Source of the DNA: Methanomassiliicoccales archaeon
GTDB lineage: Archaea > Thermoplasmatota > Thermoplasmata > Methanomassiliicoccales > JAAEEP01
Assembly (NCBI GenBank): GCA_013415695.1
Contig: JAAEEP010000009.1
Coordinates: 1-64,000, forward strand
Length of the DNA: 64,000 nucleotides
Direction of reading: 5' to 3'
How positions within the stretch are numbered: position 1 is the first letter of the stretch; every line of letters begins with the position of its first letter. Below are positions 35,261-43,979 of this stretch, one piece after another. Below the pieces are notes generated by a model, which was not told the DNA's origin, did no database searches, and saw nothing but the letters and a program-made list of their open reading frames with translations. The position numbers and the translations under genes are program-made.

Positions 35261-35947
35261 ATGTCGGGTAAGATCGAAGCAGAGAGCGTAACGGTATCGA
35301 CTCAGGGAAAGGACATCATCAAAGAAGTGACGACGAGTATTCCTGAGAAGAAAGTCTTCACGATCGTCGGACCTTCTGGAGCGGGTAAGTCCACATTCCT
35401 CAGGACGATCAATAGGCTCATCGATTTCCGAGAAGGAGACATAAAACTGGATGGAATATCCATTAGGGATTACGAACCCATGGAACTGAGAAAGAGAGTG
35501 GGGATGGTTTTCCAGATCCCGCTGGCATTCCAGGGTTCGGTGAAGGATAACCTGCTTATGGGACCTAGACTGACCGGTTCCGCTCAACCGGATGTCGGTC
35601 AACTTCTGGACAAGGTCGGTCTAGCAAGAGAATTCGCTGAAAGAAAGGCGTCCGAGCTATCGGTGGGAGAACAGCAGAGGATGTGCATCGCAAGAGCAAT
35701 AGCGAATGAGCCTGACGTACTTCTAATGGATGAGCCAACCGCCTCTCTTGATCCTGAGTCTGCCCGCAAGGTGGAGGAGCTCATTTTGAAGCTGAGTCAT
35801 GAGGTTGAGTTGACGCTCGTGGTGGTAACTCACAACATGGAACAGGGGAGGAGAATAGGTGACTGGACCATGCTCATGAAGGATGGGAGAGCCGTGATGA
35901 CAATGTGTACCGATGAGTTCTTCGAGATATACAAGGGGGTTTTTTAG
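35261..35947 (+). CDS. FetA/YbbL-like ABC transporter ATPase
   Basis: A 228-residue ATPase with Walker A G-P-S-G-A-G-K-S-T, a Q-loop, L-S-V-G-E-Q-Q-R signature, Walker B V-L-L-M-D-E-P-T-A-S-L-D and H-loop T-H-N-M. It is phosphate-transporter-like in sequence, but its neighbour is a UPF0014 permease, so it belongs to the FetAB (YbbLM) type linked to iron homeostasis in bacteria. The ATG at 35261 (M-S-G-K-I) is preferred over TTG 35249, given the GGTTAAATC box about 30 bp upstream. Confidence 0.82.
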   Translation: MSGKIEAESVTVSTQGKDIIKEVTTSIPEKKVFTIVGPSGAGKSTFLRTINRLIDFREGDIKLDGISIRDYEPMELRKRVGMVFQIPLAFQGSVKDNLLMGPRLTGSAQPDVGQLLDKVGLAREFAERKASELSVGEQQRMCIARAIANEPDVLLMDEPTASLDPESARKVEELILKLSHEVELTLVVVTHNMEQGRRIGDWTMLMKDGRAVMTMCTDEFFEIYKGVF

Positions 35948-36727
35948 TTGAACATTGAGCAGATCGTATCGATGGAGGATCTGGTGAGATTGGCTGTTGC
36001 CTCGATTCTAATCGGAGTTGTGATGATCCTCAGCTACGTAAGGCGCCTGGAGTTGGTATCGGATCTGGCAATTTCATCCATAAGGGCGTTCGTGCAATTA
36101 TTGATCCTGGCTCTCTTCCTTCAGGTGATATTCGATATCCAGAACATATTCTGGATAAGCCTCATTCTAATCGGAATGATGGTAATAGCGTCATATACCT
36201 CAGCTAAGCGGGCTAAGGAAGTTCAACATGCGTTCCGGATCGGTGCGACCTCCATCATCGTCTCCTCCAGTGCAATCATCCTTGTAATGGTGGTCCTTGG
36301 AGTCATACCCATGCAGGCGGAGTTCATCATCCCACTGGGGGGGATGGTCATAGGGAACTGCATGAACATCACCTCACTTGCAATGGAACGACTGAAGGGC
36401 GAGGTGGCCAATAATACAATGATGATCGATAACATGTTGGCCCTGGGCGCTAGATCGGATCAGGCAATCTCGCCCCTTATCAAGAGGAGTGTCAGGGCAT
36501 CCTTGATCCCAACCCTAGACAACATGAAGACCATGGGCCTAGTATGGATTCCTGGCCTAATGTCAGGCATGATCATTGGAGGAATGGATCCAAGTAAGGC
36601 AGCCGTGTTCCAACTGATCATCATATTCATGATACTTGCCTCCAACACAATCGCTTCCATAATATCCACGATGGAGATGTCGAAGAGTATGTTCGGTAGC
36701 GCTGAACAGCTCATCTATAGACCTTGA
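35948..36727 (+). CDS. UPF0014 (FetB/YbbM-like) ABC permease
   Basis: A 259-residue permease with about seven helices. The family signature P-L-G-G-M-V-I-G-N-C-M-N near residue 125 is followed by E-R-L and by L-A-L-G-A-R-S-D-Q-A. A conserved C-terminal W-I-P-G-L-M-S-G-M-I follows. Bacterial FetB exports iron with FetA. It starts with TTG directly after the ATPase stop, without spacer, so the two subunits are strictly co-translated. The transported ion is an inference. Confidence 0.85.
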   Translation: MNIEQIVSMEDLVRLAVASILIGVVMILSYVRRLELVSDLAISSIRAFVQLLILALFLQVIFDIQNIFWISLILIGMMVIASYTSAKRAKEVQHAFRIGATSIIVSSSAIILVMVVLGVIPMQAEFIIPLGGMVIGNCMNITSLAMERLKGEVANNTMMIDNMLALGARSDQAISPLIKRSVRASLIPTLDNMKTMGLVWIPGLMSGMIIGGMDPSKAAVFQLIIIFMILASNTIASIISTMEMSKSMFGSAEQLIYRP

Positions 36728-36914
36728 ACAAACAATATCGAATCAGATTATCAGTTCAAAAACAGTCCTTTTCCCATTACCGATACCGAGAGGAAGTGTT
36801 CAAAATTGAATTATTTGCATATGCTGGCTATTATTCAAAAACGGAAATCAAATGTGATAATCAACTGAGATAGTTTTTATACCCTCATTTTGGTGCTATC
36901 ACTAAGGTGAGCAA

Positions 36915-37283
36915 ATGCACGCTCTTGAGACTTCGAGGCTGTTGACCGAGGAATACTCCGCGAAAATCCTGCTCGCAACCATGGGCAAGCCAAAGAGTGC
37001 GTTCGAACTCAGCGAGAAGCTGGGAATCCCGATAGCAGCGTGCTACCGGAAGATCAAGCTTCTCGAGAAGGCTGGCCTCATATTCTGCCATGAGAGGCGC
37101 TTGACCCGCGCTGGGAAGAGGGTGAGCGTCTACAAGTCCAGGGTAAGGAACGCCCAGATCATCTTCGAAAAGGGGAAGATCAGGGCAAGACTGGAGATGG
37201 TTGATGGCACCACGGAGGATTACAACTACAATCTTGATGCGTCAGTTCTACTTACTCAAGATTCACATATGGCCAATGCGTGA
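36915..37283 (+). CDS. Winged-helix (ArsR-like) transcriptional regulator
   Basis: A 122-residue DNA-binding protein. Residues 14-75 form an HTH (S-A-F-E-L-S-E-K-L-G-I-P, then recognition helix A-A-C-Y-R-K-I-K-L-L-E-K-A-G-L). A beta-rich C-terminal half without known ligand motif follows. The promoter element GTTTTTATAC lies 26-45 bp upstream. Half-sites GATAG and CTATC flank that TATA box, so it may repress its own gene; this is speculative. The target genes are unknown. Confidence 0.7.
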   Translation: MHALETSRLLTEEYSAKILLATMGKPKSAFELSEKLGIPIAACYRKIKLLEKAGLIFCHERRLTRAGKRVSVYKSRVRNAQIIFEKGKIRARLEMVDGTTEDYNYNLDASVLLTQDSHMANA

Positions 37284-37439
37284 TTCTATCGATATCCCCC
37301 CAGTGATTTCGAATCGCGCTTGGCCTCATTCCCTTTTCATTTCTTATTTCATCTCTTTCATTCTGTAGATCTTGGTCAATCGGCCTCAGGTCTATCAGGA
37401 TCGAACGAGATTTGATCGGTTTCTGAGAACTCTATTGAC

Positions 37440-38333
37440 CTAGGAGTCAAAGAACGCGGCCAAACCATCTCGAAGGGATATTTTGGGCTTGAAGCCAAGC
37501 AATTTTTCCGACACACTTGCATCTCCCAAGCTGTGCCTTATATCCCCTACCCTGGGGGGCCCATGAACAATCTCAACTGGTCTTGGTGCCACTGAGATCA
37601 CGGTCTCGGCAAGTGCGTTGATCGTCGTAGATTGGCCGGATCCACAATTCATAGTCACGTTCCTGATATTGGAAGTGAGACATGAGCAAATCATGCTGGC
37701 TACGTCCTTGGCGTGAATGAAATCCCTTGTCTGTTCCCCATCTCCCTCAATGGTCAGAGGCATGCCGTTCATCGCGTTCTCAACGAATCGCGTGATTACT
37801 CCGGAATATGGGCTCTTGGGATCCGCTCTCGGAGAGTAGAGGTTGAACGGCCTGATTATGATGTAATCCTGGTCGAAACTCTCCTTGAATGCCCTGACAT
37901 AATGCTCAGCGGATAGCTTGCTTGTGCCGTAGAATGACCTTGGTCGAGTGGGGTGACTCTCGTCGACCGGCAAGTAAACTGGATCCCCATAGACCGCAGC
38001 CGTTGAGATGTGGATGAATGAGGGGACTCCTTCATCATTTGCCGCCTTCAACATGCTGAGCGTGCCGCCCACGTTCACATCCAAATCCCAAGCGGGATCC
38101 TCCGTGCTCCTCACAACGCTTACTTGAGCCGCGAGATGAACTATCGCGTCTGCATCGCGGCAGGCTTCCCTCATGGATACCGTGTCCCTGATGTCCCCAT
38201 CTCTGTGGAAGGGGACGTGCTCCCTTATGCGAGGAGCTACAAGGTCAACCGATATAACCTGGTGATCTCTAGACAAATCTTCCAGCAGGTACGAGCCTAG
38301 TTGTCCCGATCCTCCCGTCAACAGCACCTTCAC
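37440..38333 (-). CDS. NAD-dependent nucleotide-sugar epimerase/dehydratase (GalE-like)
   Basis: A 297-residue extended short-chain dehydrogenase. The NAD motif T-G-G-S-G-Q-L-G-S is at about 6-14, the catalytic S/T is in I-S-T-A-A-V-Y-G-D, and Y-G-T-S-K gives the YxxxK pair. It probably interconverts UDP-glucose and UDP-galactose or a related sugar, fitting the UDP-sugar genes at 29-31 kb. The start is GTG 38333, and a GTGTATAAC box about 25 bp upstream on the same strand implies a leaderless mRNA. It is shorter than GalE (about 330), so another sugar is possible. Confidence 0.82.
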   Translation of the reverse strand: MKVLLTGGSGQLGSYLLEDLSRDHQVISVDLVAPRIREHVPFHRDGDIRDTVSMREACRDADAIVHLAAQVSVVRSTEDPAWDLDVNVGGTLSMLKAANDEGVPSFIHISTAAVYGDPVYLPVDESHPTRPRSFYGTSKLSAEHYVRAFKESFDQDYIIIRPFNLYSPRADPKSPYSGVITRFVENAMNGMPLTIEGDGEQTRDFIHAKDVASMICSCLTSNIRNVTMNCGSGQSTTINALAETVISVAPRPVEIVHGPPRVGDIRHSLGDASVSEKLLGFKPKISLRDGLAAFFDS

Positions 38334-38420
38334 AATCTCATGAATGCTGGACCGAGTTATACACTTTTTCCGACTAATACAGTTTGGAGTATGAGAAATG
38401 AAATGATGGGGGCCGCCCCA

Positions 38421-38513
38421 CTGAGTCCATAGGTATAATCAGGTGGAGCGGGCCATCTGCGCCTCCAATGGTCTCTGCCACTTCTGCGCGAACTTAGGGG
38501 GGTATGGACTCAG
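38421..38513 (-). ncRNA. Candidate structured RNA closed by an 11-bp stem
   Basis: CTGAGTCCATA at 38421-38431 and its exact complement TATGGACTCAG at 38503-38513 enclose 71 nt that is markedly GC-richer than its surroundings. On the minus strand a TATATAAAA-type box (38535-38544) lies about 27 bp before 38513, so transcription would start at the first base of the stem. Inside, AGTGG/CCATT and GGA-GCG/CGC-TCC can form two hairpins, giving a three-way junction. A GGGGCGGCCCC stretch and T-rich sequence follow the 3' arm. No known family was recognised. A 30-codon ORF (38439-38531) covers most of it but begins within 5 bp of the TATA box. Confidence 0.4.
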
Positions 38514-38534
38514 ATACTCATTTGTCATCATTGC

Positions 38535-38544
38535 TATATAAAAG
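38535..38544 (-). promoter_or_regulatory. TATA box of the candidate structured RNA
   Basis: On the minus strand this reads CTTTTATATA, one of the strongest TATA matches in the window. It is centred about 27 bp from the 5' end of the 11-bp stem at 38513. Confidence 0.45.
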
Positions 38545-38840
38545 TCTGATTCAAATTATCAAAGTAGAGAGCGAAAACAGTAGATTATTGTTGGTCGAAA
38601 TTGCGAAAAGTGAATTTCTACTAATGATATCTTCCACTGAACTTACAGGAAGCATCATTGCGATTTGATAACACTGGACAGGGAGAGCGTTCTGAAAGGA
38701 GTTCGATATCGTACGATTGTCGGTATGGACAAATGACGACATCTTTCTAATCTTGAAATACAAATGTTCCAGACTACCTACGATATCTATAAAATAATAC
38801 GACAATTAATGAATTATTCGAATCCTGTACTCCAACAAGA

Positions 38841-38921
38841 TTTATATATGCGAGTCGATGGTGTTTCAATATTAACGGTTCAAATGGCAATGGCCTGACT
38901 GGGCTGTTCCATCAAAGGAGG
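38841..38921 (+). promoter_or_regulatory. acs promoter and leader with strong ribosome site
   Basis: TTTATATAT at 38841-38849 is the TATA box, giving a leader of about 55-60 nt. AATATTAACGGT at 38868-38879 sits at the predicted transcript start; its exact reverse complement occurs in the ArsR-type promoter at 4945-4956. AAGGAGG at 38915-38921 is the ribosome site for ATG 38928. Confidence 0.5.
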
Positions 38922-38927
38922 CTCCGT

Positions 38928-40907
38928 ATGAGCAATGAAAAGACCTTCGAGTCAATTATGGAGGAAAAGCGAAGGTTCGCCCCTCCGAAAGAACTTAGCG
39001 ATCAGGCATACATCGGCAGCATGGAGGAATATGAACAACTCTATGAAGAGTCGATAAGGGATCCACAGGCATTCTGGGAGCAGAAGGCGAAGGAAGAAAT
39101 TGAATGGTCATCTCCATGGGAGAGCGTATTCGAGTGGGATGTCAATGATGCGAAGTTTACTTGGTTCAAGGGCGGCAAGCTCAACGCAACCTATAACTGT
39201 CTAGACAGACACGCGAAGAGCTGGAGGAAGAATAAGGCCGCGATAATATGGCAGGGAGAGCCGTACGAGGACGTCAGGATATTCACCTACCAGCAACTTC
39301 TGCACGAGGTATGCAAGTTTGCCAATGTGCTGAAGAAGTACGGGGTGAAGAAAGGCGATCGCGTGTCATTATATCTGCCAATGATCCCAGAACTGGCCAT
39401 CGCGATGCTGGCCTGCGCGAGGATCGGAGCGATCCACAGTATCGTTTTCGGGGGATTCAGTGCGGATTCACTGAGAGACCGCATCAGGGACAGCGATTGC
39501 TCAGTGTTGATTACATCCGATGGTAGCTTCAGGAGCGGGAAACTCATACCTCTCAAGAGCAACGCTGACATCGCGCTCTCCGCCGAGACACCGGTCACGA
39601 AGGTGATCGTGGTCAAGAGAACCGGCGTACCCGTAGAGATGAAGGAGAAAAGAGATGTCTGGTGGCACGAGGAGATGTCAGATTCCTCTCCGGTGTGCGC
39701 CCCGGAGATCATGGACGCAGAGGATCCGCTCTTCATCCTGTATACCTCCGGCTCGACCGGAAAGCCAAAGGGTGTTCTCCACACCACTGGCGGGTACTTG
39801 CTGTTCACGACTCTCACTTTCAAATACATCTTCGATTACCACGAGGATGACACCTACTGGTGCACCGCCGACATCGGTTGGATCACCGGGCACTCGTATA
39901 TCGTCTACGGTCCACTCTCGGCGGGGGCGACAAGCATCATGTTCGAGGGAGTTCCCACCTATCCTGATAAGGACAGGTTCTGGGAGATAGTGGAGAAGTT
40001 CAAGGTGTCCATCTTCTACACTGCCCCCACCGCAATCAGGTCGCTGATGAGGGAAGGAGAGGAGTGGCCGAACAGGAGGGATCTTTCCTCGCTCCGAGTG
40101 CTCGGAAGCGTGGGGGAGGCCATCAATCCGGAAGCATGGATGTGGTACTACAATGTCATCGGAAAGGGGAGATGCCCGATTGTTGATACATGGTGGCAGA
40201 CAGAGACCGGTGGGATACTCATTACCCCGCTTCCCGGAGCTAACATTCTGAAGCCAGGGGCTGCACTCCGTCCATTCTTCGGTATCGAACCACTTGTTCT
40301 GAAGGACAACGGAAAGCAGGCGGGAGTTAACGAAGGGGGCTATCTCGTCATCAAGAAACCATGGCCAGCGTTGATGAGAACGGTATACGGGCAGCATGAG
40401 AGATTCAAAGAGACATACTGGTCAATGTTCCCGGGCTACTATTTCACTGGAGATGGTGCAAGAGTTGACGAGGACGGCGACATCTGGCTGATGGGTAGGG
40501 TCGACGACGTGATCAATGTCTCGGGCCACAGGATCGGTGCCGCAGAAGTAGAGAGCGCCCTTGTCTCTCACGAGAAGGTAGCAGAGGCAGCCGTGGTTCC
40601 CATGCCTCACGAGATCAAGGGAGAGGCGATATACGCCTTCGTCACTCTAAAGGCTAACGTCGAGGAGAGCGAGGAGCTAAAGAAGGAGCTGGCAAATCAT
40701 GTCAGGAAGGCGGTGGGACCGATTGCCAAGCCTGACGTCATACAGTTCTCCACTTCCTTGCCCAAGACCAGGAGCGGCAAGATCATGCGTCGCATACTTC
40801 GAAAGGTCGCATCTGGAGAATACGAGAAACTGGGTGATACAACGACACTTGCAGATCCTACAGTGGTAAAGAAGCTCATTGAAGCAAGAGTGGGGGCGGT
40901 CAAATGA
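38928..40907 (+). CDS. acsA: Acetyl-CoA synthetase (AMP-forming)
   Basis: A 659-residue AMP-forming acyl-CoA synthetase that activates acetate to acetyl-CoA in the cytosol. The phosphate loop [11 protein letters not shown] is near residue 270, the acetyl pocket W-W-Q-T-E-T-G-G near 420, and the A10 lysine lies in T-R-S-G-K-I-M-R-R at residue 618. That lysine is the residue acetylated to inactivate Acs in other organisms. Length and the N-terminal ACAS_N domain are typical of true acetyl-CoA synthetases. The stop overlaps the next gene by 4 bp. Confidence 0.94.
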   Translation: MSNEKTFESIMEEKRRFAPPKELSDQAYIGSMEEYEQLYEESIRDPQAFWEQKAKEEIEWSSPWESVFEWDVNDAKFTWFKGGKLNATYNCLDRHAKSWRKNKAAIIWQGEPYEDVRIFTYQQLLHEVCKFANVLKKYGVKKGDRVSLYLPMIPELAIAMLACARIGAIHSIVFGGFSADSLRDRIRDSDCSVLITSDGSFRSGKLIPLKSNADIALSAETPVTKVIVVKRTGVPVEMKEKRDVWWHEEMSDSSPVCAPEIMDAEDPLFILYTSGSTGKPKGVLHTTGGYLLFTTLTFKYIFDYHEDDTYWCTADIGWITGHSYIVYGPLSAGATSIMFEGVPTYPDKDRFWEIVEKFKVSIFYTAPTAIRSLMREGEEWPNRRDLSSLRVLGSVGEAINPEAWMWYYNVIGKGRCPIVDTWWQTETGGILITPLPGANILKPGAALRPFFGIEPLVLKDNGKQAGVNEGGYLVIKKPWPALMRTVYGQHERFKETYWSMFPGYYFTGDGARVDEDGDIWLMGRVDDVINVSGHRIGAAEVESALVSHEKVAEAAVVPMPHEIKGEAIYAFVTLKANVEESEELKKELANHVRKAVGPIAKPDVIQFSTSLPKTRSGKIMRRILRKVASGEYEKLGDTTTLADPTVVKKLIEARVGAVK

Positions 40908-41581
40908 TCTTTCTCATGCGCCTTTACCCAAAGGATAGCGCGGTTTCCATATGGGAATTCGTGAAGTCGAGGATGCACTCCAGGAAGACCCAAAGGGTGG
41001 AACCCATACTCGTCTCAGTTCAGGAGGAGGCGAAGTGGGTCACCCTGTACCTAATGTCGGACGACGTCGAGGCCATAGGGGACTTCATCGTGAATGATTT
41101 GGGAGAATGCGATGACGTCCTATACACTATGACAGTACCTCTACTCAAGATGGTCTTCCTTCCAGTCTCTAAGAGTCTGCCTCCGGAAACGAAGAGATAC
41201 AGCATCATGATCCGCTGCGACCTGCAGCACTACTACTCGGCATTCAAGAAGGTGATAGATCTCCATCCCAAACCTGGAGTCAACCCCACGTTCTCGGCAT
41301 TCCTTCTGGGCAAGTACGACATTCTGCTGTCAATAGTGGCCGAATCGAGAGAGAAGCTGGACTCCTATGTGGAATCGGCAATCAAGACCATAATGGGGGT
41401 CCGGGAAGTGGAAGTGTTCCCGATCGACAAATCATGGATTGTGGTGGGTGAAGATGACTGGAAGCGGATCCAAAGAGCCATGCTCTACATCCCATCTTGG
41501 ATGACCCACTTCGGGGACGACATGGAGTTCGCATTCTACCTCACGGAAGAGGACATCAGTCTGTCTGGAATGATCAAGTGA
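40904..41581 (+). CDS. Tandem RAM/ACT-like (Lrp ligand-domain-like) protein, no HTH
   Basis: A 225-residue protein co-translated with acs through an ATGA overlap. Residues about 1-90 and 95-180 look like two alpha/beta ferredoxin-like (RAM/ACT) modules. The second is the clearer, with [19 protein letters not shown] then [11 protein letters not shown]. Lrp/AsnC regulators carry such a domain after an HTH, but no HTH is present here. It is probably a ligand-sensing partner of Acs or of a separate regulator. The family assignment is tentative. Confidence 0.55.
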   Translation: MIFLMRLYPKDSAVSIWEFVKSRMHSRKTQRVEPILVSVQEEAKWVTLYLMSDDVEAIGDFIVNDLGECDDVLYTMTVPLLKMVFLPVSKSLPPETKRYSIMIRCDLQHYYSAFKKVIDLHPKPGVNPTFSAFLLGKYDILLSIVAESREKLDSYVESAIKTIMGVREVEVFPIDKSWIVVGEDDWKRIQRAMLYIPSWMTHFGDDMEFAFYLTEEDISLSGMIK

Positions 41582-41611
41582 TCCACTGAAGCCAGGTTCT
41601 CCCTGGCACCT

Positions 41612-43483
41612 TCATTTTTCTTCTGACATCAAGTCTATCTGGACGAAGTAGGAACCATCCTCCATCTCAGTCTCGACCTTCAACCCGATAGAGTGGAAAA
41701 CATGAAGCATGGCCGTGTTCTGGGGGAGCACCTCGGCCATGAAGGTCTTAACTCCTCTCTGCCTCGCAATTTGAACCATGTACTCAAGCAGATATTTGCC
41801 TATTCCGCGGTCCTGCCAATCATCACGCACTATGAATGAGACCTCTGCCGTGTTAGATCTCTTGTCCAATAGATACCTGGAAACCGCTATTATCTCGGAA
41901 ACCTCTTTTTCCCTGGCTATCCCCACCAAAGCCATTTCTGTATCATAGTCGATGTTGGCGAAGGGTTGCAGCTCACGGTGGGGCATTTTGATCTTCATTG
42001 CCATGAAGCGCTGATAGATGCTCTTCTCTGAAAGGGAGTAGAAGAGATCCTTTAGCAAGGGCTCGTCGGTGGGCTTCACTGGACGGAAGAATACCTGGAT
42101 TCCATCAAATTCCTCGTAGATCTCCAGCTCGTCGGGATAGGGAAGCCCATGATAAGGGACCTCCGACTGATCCAGGAAGACGTAATTGTGAAACTTGGCA
42201 GCGTGGAGGAGCTGCTCCCGGAACTTGGGGTGAGCGATGTTGATCAGGGCGAGAGCACGCTGCATAATGCTTTTACCGTGAAGCCCCGCCACACCCCACT
42301 CAGTAACAACATAATGAACATCGCCTCGTGTGGTGGTGACCCCAGCACCTTCGGAGAGACGCGGAACGATCCTTGAGACTGCTCCACCTTTGGCCGTGGA
42401 GGGCAGGGCAATTATGGGCTTTCCATTCAATGAACGGGCAGCCCCCCTCATGAAGTCAACCTGACCCCCGAGCCCCGAGTAAAATTGGTAGCCCAGCTGG
42501 TCAGCGCAAACCTGGCCGGTGAGATCCACTTCCAGCGCCGAGTTGATGGCCACCATGTTTTCATGTTTCCCTATAAGACAAGGATCGTTCGTATAGCTAG
42601 ATGGATGGAATTCGATCATGGGGTTGTTATCGATGAAATCATAGAGCTTGCGGGTCCCCATGCAGAATGAGGCCACGATCTTTCCTGAGTGCATGGTCTT
42701 CTTCTTGCCGTTGATAACGCCCTTCTCCACCAGACCGACGATCCCATCGGAGAACATCTCGGTGTGTAACCCTAGGTCCTTCTTGTCAAATAGGTGTCTG
42801 AGAACTGCGTCGGGAATAGCCCCATAGCCCACCTGGATGGTGGACCCGTTCTCCACCAGTTCCGAGACATGGATACCGATCCTGTCCACGATCTCTTCCT
42901 CGCTGTCCTGATTGGGGCTCCATTCCAGCAATGGTTCCTCGCATTCCACGATGTGCTCGATTTCAGAGACATGGATGAAGCTATCACCCAGAGTGCGAGG
43001 CATTGTTTTGTTAACTTCGGCTATTACCACATCGGCCTTATGCGCCGCCGTCTTGGTAATATCGACAGAGACGCCGAAAGAGCAGAACCCATGCTCGTCT
43101 GGGGGAGAGACCTGGATGAGGGCTACATCCACCAAGTAGCGGTCCATACGCAGGAGTCGGTCGATCTCCGAGAGATACACCGGAGTATAGTCGGCTCGAC
43201 CCTCATTCACAGCCTCTCTGACATTGGGGCCTATGAAGAAAGCTGTGGTTCGAAACTCATCCCCAAACCGCTCTTCAGTGTAAGGTGAGAGACCAAGGGA
43301 GAGGGTGTGGATGATTTCGTTATCTGCTAGAGATCCAGCTCTCTCTATCAAAGCCCTAACGAGTGATTGGGGCTCGCCGCAGGCAGTCCCGATGAAAACC
43401 TTCTCCCCCTTCTTGATGGTCGCCACTGCATCATCGGCTGTCTTCAGCTTGGCTCGATACTCCTCCCTCCAGTAATCTGACAA
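41612..43483 (-). CDS. Acetyl-CoA hydrolase/CoA-transferase fused to GNAT acetyltransferase
   Basis: A 623-residue two-part protein. Residues about 1-450 form a class I CoA-transferase of the acetyl-CoA hydrolase/4-hydroxybutyrate CoA-transferase group, with V-G-Y-G-A-I-P-D-A, the catalytic Glu in H-T-E-M-F-S-D-G, and G-L-G-G-Q-V-D-F. Residues about 460-623 form a GNAT domain, with V-R-D-D-W-Q-D-R-G-I-G-K-Y-L-L as its acetyl-CoA loop. The fusion could move CoA between acids and acetylate a protein or small molecule. It converges on the acs operon, so acetylation of Acs is an attractive guess. Similar fusions exist in other prokaryotes. Confidence 0.88.
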   Translation of the reverse strand: MSDYWREEYRAKLKTADDAVATIKKGEKVFIGTACGEPQSLVRALIERAGSLADNEIIHTLSLGLSPYTEERFGDEFRTTAFFIGPNVREAVNEGRADYTPVYLSEIDRLLRMDRYLVDVALIQVSPPDEHGFCSFGVSVDITKTAAHKADVVIAEVNKTMPRTLGDSFIHVSEIEHIVECEEPLLEWSPNQDSEEEIVDRIGIHVSELVENGSTIQVGYGAIPDAVLRHLFDKKDLGLHTEMFSDGIVGLVEKGVINGKKKTMHSGKIVASFCMGTRKLYDFIDNNPMIEFHPSSYTNDPCLIGKHENMVAINSALEVDLTGQVCADQLGYQFYSGLGGQVDFMRGAARSLNGKPIIALPSTAKGGAVSRIVPRLSEGAGVTTTRGDVHYVVTEWGVAGLHGKSIMQRALALINIAHPKFREQLLHAAKFHNYVFLDQSEVPYHGLPYPDELEIYEEFDGIQVFFRPVKPTDEPLLKDLFYSLSEKSIYQRFMAMKIKMPHRELQPFANIDYDTEMALVGIAREKEVSEIIAVSRYLLDKRSNTAEVSFIVRDDWQDRGIGKYLLEYMVQIARQRGVKTFMAEVLPQNTAMLHVFHSIGLKVETEMEDGSYFVQIDLMSEEK

Positions 43484-43706
43484 GAGTACACCTCGAGGAT
43501 AGAATCAATGAACTTTACAGACTTATATCCTTTTGTAAGAGCCCCTCAAAGGGGGACCGATGACATCACCACTGGAATGAGGAATGGAAATCTGGCGATA
43601 TTCAAAGGATTCATAGATGTCCAATGACATTGGGCACCGATCATCCAGGAACACATTGGTAGAAAAGTTAATCTTAACTTCATGGTATAATAAGAATGGG
43701 AGACAT

Positions 43707-43979
43707 ATGACAATTGAAGTCGGATGTTTGAAGGAGAGGAGTGTAATCACCAAGGACGGCAAGATGATCGGTAACCTCATCGGGGCCGACATCGATACCG
43801 AGAATTGGAGTGTCACCACCGTAAGAATCGAGATAGAGAAGGATTTCATCAAGGAGCTTGGATTAGAGAAGTCTATGATGAAGAGTACTAAGATCAAGCT
43901 TTCGACTGGACTGATCGAACTCGTCGGAGACATCGTCCAGCTTTCCGTGGATTTGAAAAACCTTAAGGACGCGCTCTGA
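43707..43979 (+). CDS. Single PRC-barrel protein (paralogue A)
   Basis: A 90-residue protein consisting of one PRC-barrel: V-I-T-K-D-G-K-M-I-G-N-L-I-G-A near the start, E-L-G-L-E-K-S in the middle, and I-E-L-V-G-D-I-V-Q-L-S-V with L-K-N-L-K-D at the end. ATG 43707 follows GGGAGA; the 30-codon upstream extension lacks any domain and contains the promoter (GGTATAATAAG). It is a close paralogue of the gene at 44571 and of the second barrel at 22442. It probably acts as a protein-protein adaptor, possibly in cell division as for haloarchaeal CdpB. Confidence 0.78.
   Translation: MTIEVGCLKERSVITKDGKMIGNLIGADIDTENWSVTTVRIEIEKDFIKELGLEKSMMKSTKIKLSTGLIELVGDIVQLSVDLKNLKDAL

Larger units (their letters stand above)
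38334..38927. other. Gene-free region before acs
   Basis: A 594-bp stretch. 38334-38400 carries the galE-like promoter on the minus strand. 38421-38513 is the GC-rich stem-bounded element listed separately. 38545-38838 is AT-rich and without a convincing gene (only one 84-codon low-complexity minus frame). 38841-38927 is the acs promoter and leader. Confidence 0.6.

Noticed and set aside
38421-38531. Minus-strand frame with I-G-G-A-D-G-P resembling the decarboxylase beta-subunit motif
   Set aside because: Only a few residues match, the frame has a stop directly upstream, and other frames are equally open; not enough for a pseudogene call.
38510-38531. Box C/D-like ATGATGA then CTGA on the minus strand
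   Set aside because: No C'/D pair follows, and ATGATGA lies within a few bases of the TATA box, upstream of the likely transcript start.
38551-38805. 84-codon minus-strand frame in the acs-galE gap
   Set aside because: AT-rich, Ser/Ile-rich, no domain, no ribosome site; composition matches the non-coding surroundings.
39678-40397. 239-codon minus frame opposite acsA
   Set aside because: Antisense shadow of a fully recognised acetyl-CoA synthetase.
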